DNA of 5,481 nt from DASYAN01 sp036501345 (GTDB taxonomy: Bacteria > Chloroflexota > Ktedonobacteria > Ktedonobacterales > Ktedonobacteraceae): NCBI GenBank assembly GCA_036501345.1, contig DASYAN010000577.1, positions 1 to 5,481 of the forward strand, written 5' to 3'. The position numbers were made by a program, and so were the translations under genes. Position 1 is the first letter of the stretch. The number at the start of each line of letters is the position of its first letter. Under the pieces are notes generated by a model that was not told the origin of the DNA, did not search any database, and saw only the letters and a program-made list of their open reading frames with translations. This document shows positions 1 to 5,069 of this stretch, piece by piece.

Positions 1-144
1 GGTGAAGATGCTTCCCAAATCCGTATGAAGGGAGCTCCAGAGACATTAGCTGTAATAAATAGTGGAATACTAGCGTTAATGGATTATTTGGGTGTGAAAA
101 ACGTTCCTTCAATGATGCGGCATTTTGATGCTCAATACCGTTAA
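1..144 (+). CDS. ISAs1-like family transposase, C-terminal fragment (5' end outside window)
   Basis: The frame is open from base 1 to the TAA at 142-144 and gives 47 residues beginning GEDASQIRMKGAPETLA and ending RHFDAQYR. The order EDxSxxR...AP..LA...N..L.L....G..N......RHF is the usual C-terminal tail of ISAs1-type (H-repeat-associated) DDE transposases, which cut and paste their own insertion sequence. The DDE catalytic residues would lie upstream of the window, so whether the enzyme is intact cannot be judged. The tail stops slightly early compared with relatives I recall, which often run some residues past the RHY/RHF motif. It is followed by a short non-coding stretch and then a truncated integrase, which fits a mobile-element-rich island end. 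The family call rests on motif recognition alone; another DDE_Tnp_1-type transposase is possible. Confidence 0.72.
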   Translation, partial: GEDASQIRMKGAPETLAVINSGILALMDYLGVKNVPSMMRHFDAQYR

Positions 145-303
145 GCCATACAATTATTGCTTGGAAGGCTAAGGAGACAAGACGGGTAAACCGAAAAGCC
201 CTGCTCAAATGGGGCAATTTCATTGACACAGTCTGTTCCCACTGCGATACTGTTTCTCGATACGACATCTCTTTTCTCCTGATACATTGGATGATTTCAC
301 ACC
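145..303. other. Spacer without a gene between transposase and integrase remnant
   Basis: All reading frames here are short and none resembles a protein I know. In the frame of the downstream integrase there are stops at 187, 280 and 292, so the integrase cannot be extended upstream through this stretch. The sequence should contain the right end of the ISAs1-like element. The stretch around 193-203 (reverse complement starting CAGGGCTTTTC) is a possible terminal inverted repeat, but the left end is outside the window and cannot be compared. Somewhere between here and about 390 lies the junction where the N-terminal half of the integrase gene was lost. Confidence 0.35.
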
Positions 304-1110
304 TTGTATCCTATCAAAAGAGATGCCGTCTGGCTTTTTCTTCTCCTTTTGGCCTACCTTTTTTCCCTGCTCCAAAAAAACCTACCCCTGGAAGACCGTG
401 CTCTTGGGGATGCACTGCGATGGCAACTGGTTGTACGCAACATTTGCGATGCGGTCGATCCACCTCGTGTGCCCAAGAAGGAAATGCAGGCCTTGACAGG
501 GGAGCAAGCTCAACAGTTCCTCGAAGCTGCTTCGGGGGATCCATTGGAGGCGCTGTACGTGGTCGCACTGACAACCGGCATGAGGCAGGGAGAACTCCTG
601 GGTCTCAAATGGATGGATCTGGATCTTGCCCTGGGGACAGTGCAAGTCAGACGAACCATTAGCCGTTTGGCGAAGAAGGGATTTACCGTATCGGAGCCAA
701 AGACGGCCAAGAGCCGACGGAAAATTCATCTGACCCATCTCGCCATAGAGGCGCTGAAACGTCACCGTCTTCGCCAAAATGAAGCCAAGCTTGCTGCAGG
801 GCCAGCTTGGGATGAGCAAGGATGGGTCTTTTGCAACACCGTAGGAAGGCCGATTGAGGTCGGAAATATGATACGCAGGTCATTTCGTCGCATCCTGACC
901 AAAGCTGAGCTGCCGATCATTCGTTTTCACGATCTCAGACATAGCGCGGCAAGTTTGCTGCTCTCTTTGGGAGTCCATGCCAAAATTGTTCAGGAATTAC
1001 TTGGACACAGTCAAATCGGCTTGACCCTGGATACCTACTCCCATGTGCTTCCTTCGTTGCAGGAGGAGGCGGTCAGTCGGCTGAATACATTGCTGTCCAA
1101 GCGCGTCTAA
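304..1110 (+). CDS. Tyrosine recombinase / phage-type integrase, N-terminally truncated
   Basis: Site-specific recombinase of the lambda-integrase family, which cuts and rejoins DNA at attachment sites through a tyrosine-DNA intermediate. The catalytic domain (about residues 63-265) is complete: Arg94 in TGMRQGELLGLKW, Lys133 in EPKTAKSRR, His209 and Arg212 in FHDLRHSAAS, His235 in LLGHS, and nucleophile Tyr245 in LDTYSHV. Only the last helix of the core-binding domain remains (RALGDALRWQLVVRN, 32-46). Full-length relatives are about 370-400 residues, so roughly 110-130 N-terminal residues, carrying the arm-binding domain and most of the core-binding domain, are missing. Residues 1-30 from the TTG at 304 look unlike an integrase and come from a pyrimidine-rich stretch, so the start is nominal. 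No convincing ribosome binding site was seen. The gene points at the 3' end of tRNA-Arg 87 bp downstream, its likely integration target. I infer a non-functional remnant; it is certain as a family member. Confidence 0.88.
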   Translation: MYPIKRDAVWLFLLLLAYLFSLLQKNLPLEDRALGDALRWQLVVRNICDAVDPPRVPKKEMQALTGEQAQQFLEAASGDPLEALYVVALTTGMRQGELLGLKWMDLDLALGTVQVRRTISRLAKKGFTVSEPKTAKSRRKIHLTHLAIEALKRHRLRQNEAKLAAGPAWDEQGWVFCNTVGRPIEVGNMIRRSFRRILTKAELPIIRFHDLRHSAASLLLSLGVHAKIVQELLGHSQIGLTLDTYSHVLPSLQEEAVSRLNTLLSKRV

Positions 1111-1135
1111 CGGCGTTGCTGTCACGGTTGCTGTC
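1090..1135 (+). repeat. Three direct TTGCTGTC repeats between integrase and tRNA-Arg
   Basis: The octamer TTGCTGTC occurs at 1090-1097 (inside the last codons of the integrase), 1116-1123 and 1128-1135. The last two extend to GTTGCTGTCA and are spaced 12 bp start to start, about one helical turn; the first lies 26 bp upstream. Short direct repeats next to the attachment site are typical of integrase arm-type or accessory-factor binding sites. That role is an inference; the repeats themselves are directly visible. Confidence 0.55.
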
Positions 1136-1159
1136 AAAGCTGATCAGCAGCCAAAGACC

Positions 1160-1189
1160 AAAAAGATAAACCTAGGCTAGGCCTAGGTT
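1160..1189 (-). terminator. Intrinsic terminator of tRNA-Arg (minus strand)
   Basis: AACCTAGGC at 1169-1177 and GCCTAGGTT at 1181-1189 form a perfect 9-bp hairpin with a 3-nt loop. Read on the minus strand, the hairpin begins 7 nt after the tRNA discriminator base and is followed by TTTATCTTTTT, a T-rich release tract. On the plus strand no T-tract follows (CAGGGGG), so it would not terminate the integrase transcript. The position directly behind the tRNA fits a Rho-independent terminator for that transcript. Confidence 0.75.
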
Positions 1190-1196
1190 CAGGGGG

Positions 1197-1245
1197 CGCG
1201 CCCAGCAGGATTCGAACCTGCGACCCTCGGTTTAGAAGACCGATG
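1197..1245. other. Probable attachment site (att) in the 3' half of tRNA-Arg
   Basis: Tyrosine recombinases often use the anticodon-to-3'-end half of a tRNA gene as attB, and the element then carries a copy that restores the tRNA. The truncated integrase ends 87 bp from the tRNA 3' end and reads towards it, as in many such elements. The island would extend to the left and the second att copy would be far outside this window; no second copy of the tRNA 3' half is visible here. The exact crossover core cannot be set from one end, so these limits are only the usual range. Confidence 0.35.
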
Positions 1246-1269
1246 CTCTATCCACTGAGCTATGAGCGC
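1197..1269 (-). tRNA. tRNA-Arg (anticodon TCT)
   Basis: The minus strand folds as a canonical 73-nt tRNA. The acceptor is GCGCTCA with TGGGCGC (one T-G wobble), followed by discriminator G. The D stem is GCTC/GAGC with loop AGTGGATA, and the anticodon stem is TCGGT/ACCGA with loop CTTCTAA. The variable loop is GGGTC, and the T arm is GCAGG TTCGAAT CCTGC. The anticodon TCT (plus-strand AGA at 1234-1236) decodes AGA as arginine. No CCA is encoded; CCC follows the discriminator, so CCA must be added by nucleotidyltransferase. The 3' end faces a truncated integrase, so this gene probably served as attachment site and was kept intact on integration. Confidence 0.97.
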
Positions 1270-1279
1270 TTCATTTGCT

Positions 1280-1288
1280 ATGATACCA
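1280..1288 (-). promoter_or_regulatory. Extended -10 element of the tRNA-Arg promoter
   Basis: On the minus strand TGG precedes TATCAT (one mismatch from TATAAT), forming an extended -10 (TGn-TATCAT) whose last base is 11 nt before the tRNA 5' end. That leaves room for a start site a few nucleotides upstream of the mature tRNA. No good -35 hexamer is found at 16-18 bp; a TTGACG at 1293-1298 is only 7 bp away and cannot serve as one. Confidence 0.4.
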
Positions 1289-1408
1289 CAGCCGTCAACT
1301 AGCCCCCAGCCCTCTCTACAAGCCAATCCAAATATATTACCAACTCCTTCCCAAACTTATACTCTCCTGACTACCATGGCCTAAAAACCCTGCCATTGCC
1401 TCCTAATC
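1289..1408. other. Non-coding spacer between tRNA-Arg and sufB promoter
   Basis: About 120 bp between two divergently transcribed units. The plus strand is pyrimidine-rich with runs of C. I see no open frame of note, no repeat and no recognisable operator. Confidence 0.4.
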
Positions 1409-1437
1409 TTGACAACAGTGGCAGAAACACATATAAT
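1409..1437 (+). promoter_or_regulatory. Consensus sigma-70/sigma-A promoter of sufB
   Basis: TTGACA at 1409-1414 and TATAAT at 1432-1437 match both consensus hexamers perfectly with the optimal 17-bp spacer. Transcription should start near 1444, giving a 5' untranslated leader of roughly 80 nt before sufB. Such a perfect promoter suggests strong constitutive expression unless a repressor acts. No palindrome of obvious SufR, IscR or Fur type overlaps it, though I cannot exclude a degenerate operator. Confidence 0.9.
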
Positions 1438-1470
1438 ACGAATAAATCCGAGTCACCAAGTAAGGATTAA

Positions 1471-1505
1471 AGAAAGTAGCTAAGCTTTCTATAAAAAAGA
1501 TAGAA
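1471..1505 (+). promoter_or_regulatory. Two overlapping weak hairpins in the sufB leader
   Basis: AGAAAG (1471-1476) can pair with CTTTCT (1485-1490), and TTCTAT (1487-1492) can pair with ATAGAA (1500-1505). The two stems share bases 1487-1490, so they exclude each other. Both are 6-bp and AU-rich, so the structure may be chance; no known riboswitch fold is recognised. Confidence 0.2.
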
Positions 1506-1516
1506 TTAGCCAGGAT

Positions 1517-1520
1517 GGAG
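1517..1520 (+). promoter_or_regulatory. Shine-Dalgarno GGAG that places the sufB start at 1527
   Basis: GGAG at 1517-1520 lies 6 nt before the ATG at 1527. An earlier in-frame ATG at 1515 has only AGG directly abutting it, too close to act as a ribosome binding site, and the GGAG itself overlaps the second codon of that longer version. Confidence 0.65.
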
Positions 1521-1526
1521 TTTGCA

Positions 1527-2927
1527 ATGAGTCAGGCATTTGAATTGGAACAAGGTACATACACCGCCGGCTTCCATGTAGCCGAAAACTATACCTATAA
1601 GTCCGAGAAGGGGCTGGACCGCAAGGTTGTTGAACAGATCTCCGAGATGAAGGGCGAGCCCAGTTGGATGAGGCAGTTCCGCCTCAAGAGTCTGGATCTC
1701 TTCGAGAAACGTCCAATGCCAACCTGGGGAGCTGATCTATCGGGCATCGATTTCGACAATATCTACTACTACATTAAACCTGTTGCAGAGCAAGGTAAGA
1801 CTTGGGACGACATTCCCTCCGAGATTAGAGACACATTCGATCGCCTGGGTATCCCACAGGCCGAGCAGAAATACTTGGCTGGCGTGACCGCACAGTACGA
1901 GAGCGAGGCTGTTTATCACAAGGTACGTGAGGACCTTGAAAAGCTGGGGGTGATCTTCACTGATATGGATACAGCCCTGCGCGAGTATCCTGACATCGTG
2001 AAAGAACACTTCGGAACGGTCATTCCTCCATCCGACAATAAGTTTGCTTCACTTAATAGTGCTGTATGGAGTGGTGGTAGCTTTGTTTACGTGCCAGCTA
2101 ATGTACGCGTGGAGATTCCACTGCAGGCCTACTTCCGCATCAACGCAAAGAATATGGGACAATTTGAGCGCACACTGATTATCGCGGAACCAGGTTCTTA
2201 TGTCCACTACGTGGAGGGCTGTACTGCCCCCAGCTATACGAGCGACAGCCTGCATAGCGCAGTCGTCGAGATCAAAGTCCGAGAAGGCGCTCGTGTTCGC
2301 TACACAACCATTCAGAACTGGTCGAAGAACGTATACAATCTGGTTACCAAGCGTGCCGCTGCCTACCGTGATGCAACGATGGAATGGGTTGATGGGAACT
2401 TGGGCTCCAAGGTAACCATGAAGTATCCGGCCGTACTATTGATGGAGCCCGGTGCTCGCGGTGACATTCTCTCAGTAGCATTCGCAAACAATGGAATGCA
2501 TCAGGATGCTGGCGCGAAGGTAACACATCTCGCACCGCATACAACATCGCAGATCCTGTCGAAGTCAGTTTCCAAGGGTACAGGACGTGCCTCATACCGT
2601 GGCTTGGTCCGCATCAATCCAGGTGCACATCACACCAAGTCCAACGTTCGTTGTGACGCACTCTTGCTCGACGAGAATGCCCGTACTGATACCTACCCGA
2701 CCATCCGTGTCGAAGAAAACCAGACGGAGATCGGCCACGAGGCAACTGTCTCTAAGGTTGGAGAGGATCAACTCTTCTACCTGATGAGCCGTGGACTCGA
2801 TGAGTCCGAGGCCTACTCACTGATCGTTAACGGTTTCATTGAGCCAATCACCAAAGAACTGCCAATGGAATATGCCGTTGAATTGAACCGTCTGATCCAG
2901 TTGGAGATGTCAGGTAGCGTAGGCTAA
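1527..2927 (+). CDS. sufB: Fe-S cluster assembly scaffold protein SufB
   Basis: SufB is the cytosolic scaffold on which the SUF machine builds iron-sulfur clusters. It forms a SufBC2D complex with the ATPase SufC and receives sulfur from SufS with SufE or SufU. The 466-residue length is usual. The N-terminal helical part contains YKSEKGL, VVEQISEMKGEPSWM and PMPTWG; the C-terminal beta-helix core follows. Residues that correspond to ones important in E. coli SufB are Arg204 and Asn206 (YFRIN), Cys232 (VEGCTAP), Gln263 and Trp265 (QNW), Lys275 (VTKR), Cys376 (VRCDALL), and His404-Glu405 (GHEATVSKVGEDQLFY). Cys232 and Cys376 are the only cysteines; the N-terminal CxxC-type motif of enterobacterial SufB is absent. 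SufB rather than SufD is indicated by length and by Cys376 with His-Glu. Starting at 1515 would add MEFA, but the GGAG favours 1527. A consensus promoter and a strong terminator make it a single-gene unit here, without sufC, sufD or sufS in the window. Confidence 0.97.
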   Translation: MSQAFELEQGTYTAGFHVAENYTYKSEKGLDRKVVEQISEMKGEPSWMRQFRLKSLDLFEKRPMPTWGADLSGIDFDNIYYYIKPVAEQGKTWDDIPSEIRDTFDRLGIPQAEQKYLAGVTAQYESEAVYHKVREDLEKLGVIFTDMDTALREYPDIVKEHFGTVIPPSDNKFASLNSAVWSGGSFVYVPANVRVEIPLQAYFRINAKNMGQFERTLIIAEPGSYVHYVEGCTAPSYTSDSLHSAVVEIKVREGARVRYTTIQNWSKNVYNLVTKRAAAYRDATMEWVDGNLGSKVTMKYPAVLLMEPGARGDILSVAFANNGMHQDAGAKVTHLAPHTTSQILSKSVSKGTGRASYRGLVRINPGAHHTKSNVRCDALLLDENARTDTYPTIRVEENQTEIGHEATVSKVGEDQLFYLMSRGLDESEAYSLIVNGFIEPITKELPMEYAVELNRLIQLEMSGSVG

Positions 2928-2954
2928 TCCATAGAGTTTGTTGCAGAAGTGTAC

Positions 2955-2990
2955 AGCAGGAATTACGACATCTGTAATTCCTGCTTTCTT
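2955..2990 (+). terminator. Intrinsic terminator of sufB
   Basis: AGCAGGAATTAC (2955-2966) and GTAATTCCTGCT (2974-2985) form a perfect 12-bp stem with a 7-nt loop, followed by TTCTTAT. It begins 27 bp after the sufB stop codon. The T-tract on the plus strand only indicates that it ends the sufB transcript, separating it from the kinase gene. Confidence 0.88.
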
Positions 2991-3146
2991 ATCGAAAAAA
3001 ACACGCATTCATATTCTCCTCCAAGTAGATACAAGTATCAGACTCATCTGACCAAACACGCCTCTCATCCGTAAATATCTAGAGAGATACAAAAACGATC
3101 ATTCCCATCTCGACACAAAATTACCAGAAGAGGTAGGGTAGTAGAT
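2991..3146 (+). other. Non-coding leader region upstream of the kinase gene
   Basis: This stretch should hold the promoter and leader of the kinase gene because the sufB terminator precedes it. I see no consensus promoter. A weak candidate is CTGACC followed after 18 bp by TAAATA, within about 3048-3077. A small inverted repeat, GATAC-AA-GTATC, lies near 3028-3039. The translation start at 3147 is preceded by GAGGT (3130-3134) and AGGG (3135-3138); the latter is 8 nt from the start codon. Confidence 0.35.
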
Positions 3147-5069
3147 TTGGCACGCTGTCTAAATCCACGTGCAGACGGGCGGCACGAAAATCCAGATACT
3201 GTCATGCGTTGTCAATATTGTGACTTTTTGGTCCAGGGAGCACATATCGGCATTTATGAAGTTATCTCTTTCCTTGGTGCAGGCAGTTACGGATATGTCT
3301 ATAAGGTGCGAGAGTCAGCCCCACTCAGTCGCATCCTGGCTCTCAAAGTCTTGCGTCTTGACCAATCCAATGAGAAGACGCGAGCCAGTTTCATCCAGGA
3401 AGCACGACGTATCGCCAATATGCACCATCCCAACATCTTACCCATTTACAACTTTGGTCGTCTGCAAGGTAGTGAGCAACCGTATTTCGTCATGGAATAC
3501 GCTCCCCGTACCATTCTTGACCTCTTTCGCAAAGATGATGGCAGTCGTCGTCAGGCATTTGCAGAAGAGCTGATCCCTTATGTGCAGCAAACAACCATCG
3601 CCTTGCATTACCTGCACAGTGCCGGGCTGGTACATCAGGATGTGAAGCCCGGCAATTTGCTAATTGGTCGCAGCGGACAGATATTGCTAGCAGACTTTGG
3701 CACAACCTATTATCTTGGCATGCAAACGCATGCCTCACTAGGCGAGGTTACAGGAACTGCAGCATATATGCCTCCCGAGCAATGGCAAGGCAATCCTCGA
3801 CGTCACAGTGACCAGTATGCCCTTGCAATCTGTTGCTATGAATTACTGTGCAATCATCCACCATTTATCTACCAACACATAGAAGAGATGTGGAATGCTC
3901 ATCTCAAAGAGCAACCGCCCTCACCTCAACGCTGGAATTCGCGCGTTCCGGTCGAGGTTACTGCCGTACTCCAGCGTGCCATGTCGAAGGATTATCGGCA
4001 ACGCTACGATAGTGTCAACGAGTTTGCTGACAATTATGCCCATGCTGTACAAATTGCGATGCAGCGTTACGTCTGTCAGAACTGCGGCCAGCAGAATCGC
4101 ACCGGAGCACAGCGCTGTACAGTTTGTGGCGAGGAATATGATAACCGCTACTGCCTCTATTGTAACCATCCAGCTCGCATAGGACAACGTTGCTGCAGCA
4201 TCTGTGGTCGACTTGCCGATCCACCCATGATCGTTCAACACAGTCCGCTGGTGGGCGTGAGTGTATGCCAGGGACGCTACACCATCAAGCGTGTCCTCAA
4301 ACAATCCAAAGAGACACAAATCATGGTTGCCGTAGCCAGCGATACACAAAACAAAGACCAACCAGTTGTGCTGAAGCGCTGGGAGTGTACTGAGGCTCCC
4401 CTTGCCCAACGCGGTAGAGATATCACCTACTATGATCGAGCAACTGAGCCACTCGTTCATCTGCGCCATCCCCTGGTTCCACCCATACTCAACCGTTTTG
4501 CCGAAGGCAATCATTATTACGCTGTCCTGGCCTATATTGACGGAGAAAGCCTAGAGGAACGACTACTCAAACTCCTACACCCGCTCCCAGAAAAAGAAAT
4601 TATTGGCTATATGAATACCCTACTTAACGTGCTGATTTCTCTGGAACAACGACCACTGCCACTGCGCCACTTCGACATTTCACCCGCTAATATTCTGATT
4701 GAGCATGGGCGTGGGCGTGTGATGCTCACAGGCTTCCAGGTACAACCGCCGCCACAGCTTCCTACTTCTTCACGAGCGGCGGGCAAGAGCAAGCGTACCA
4801 CACGCAAGTTGGCTGTCTCGCCATATCTACCTATCCAAGACAAAACGTATGATCAGCGCACGAGTATCTATGCCTTAGCCGCTAGCATGCACCACGCACT
4901 CACCAATGTCGCACCACCGCACTATCCGTTCTATCCACCAGTGCGCCTGCTCAATCCGGTTATTTCACCCGAGCTGGAGACAATCTTGAGTCGGGCTCTG
5001 ATCGAAGAACCTTCCGCACGCTATCAGAACTATGCTGCGCTTAGAAAAGCTATTCAACGCTTGCTATGA
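3147..5069 (+). CDS. Ser/Thr protein kinase with double zinc ribbon and C-terminal pseudokinase domain
   Basis: A 640-residue soluble Hanks-type kinase with no membrane segment. Residues 4-25 form a partial zinc ribbon (Cys4, Cys22, Cys25; His13 may replace the fourth ligand). The kinase domain (about 36-300) has the Gly-rich loop GAGSYG (44-49), Lys67, Glu85, MEY hinge 116-118, catalytic loop HQDVKPGN (Asp165, Asn170), DFG 183-185, PPE 209-211, Asp222 and Arg286, so it should be active. HRD is replaced by HQD. A double zinc ribbon follows: Cys310/313/324/327 and Cys336/339/350/353. Residues about 370-640 are a second kinase fold with Lys410, HFD (508-510) and Asn515, but the Gly loop is lost and DFG reads TGF (528-530), so phosphotransfer is unlikely. 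The TTG start at 3147 keeps Cys4 and has AGGG 8 nt upstream; ATG 3204 would cut into the ribbon. Substrate unknown. Zinc-ribbon kinases are numerous in Ktedonobacteria. The 3' end overlaps a convergent gene. Confidence 0.92.
   Translation: MARCLNPRADGRHENPDTVMRCQYCDFLVQGAHIGIYEVISFLGAGSYGYVYKVRESAPLSRILALKVLRLDQSNEKTRASFIQEARRIANMHHPNILPIYNFGRLQGSEQPYFVMEYAPRTILDLFRKDDGSRRQAFAEELIPYVQQTTIALHYLHSAGLVHQDVKPGNLLIGRSGQILLADFGTTYYLGMQTHASLGEVTGTAAYMPPEQWQGNPRRHSDQYALAICCYELLCNHPPFIYQHIEEMWNAHLKEQPPSPQRWNSRVPVEVTAVLQRAMSKDYRQRYDSVNEFADNYAHAVQIAMQRYVCQNCGQQNRTGAQRCTVCGEEYDNRYCLYCNHPARIGQRCCSICGRLADPPMIVQHSPLVGVSVCQGRYTIKRVLKQSKETQIMVAVASDTQNKDQPVVLKRWECTEAPLAQRGRDITYYDRATEPLVHLRHPLVPPILNRFAEGNHYYAVLAYIDGESLEERLLKLLHPLPEKEIIGYMNTLLNVLISLEQRPLPLRHFDISPANILIEHGRGRVMLTGFQVQPPPQLPTSSRAAGKSKRTTRKLAVSPYLPIQDKTYDQRTSIYALAASMHHALTNVAPPHYPFYPPVRLLNPVISPELETILSRALIEEPSARYQNYAALRKAIQRLL

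Noticed and set aside
334..372. Hydrophobic run (WLFLLLLAYLFSLL) near the integrase N-terminus that looks like a membrane helix or signal anchor
   Set aside because: It arises from a pyrimidine-rich stretch upstream of where integrase similarity begins; integrases are cytosolic and this part is probably not genuine protein.
291..819. Overlapping open frames on both strands across the integrase (for example 291-662 plus and 382-819 minus)
   Set aside because: They show no family motifs and lie across the well-supported integrase frame, so they are out-of-frame shadows.
1139..1148. 10-bp palindrome GCTGATCAGC between the integrase and tRNA
   Set aside because: No loop, T-tract or second copy; short palindromes of this size occur by chance.
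1293..1298. TTGACG on the minus strand as -35 box for tRNA-Arg
   Set aside because: It lies only 7 bp from the TATCAT -10 element, far too close for a sigma-A promoter.
3048..3077. CTGACC-18-TAAATA as promoter of the kinase gene
   Set aside because: Too many mismatches to both hexamers to annotate as a promoter, though some promoter should exist in 2991-3146.
3921..4514. A 197-codon minus-strand open frame inside the kinase gene
   Set aside because: No recognisable motif and no plausible start signal; the plus strand encodes kinase and zinc-ribbon motifs throughout.
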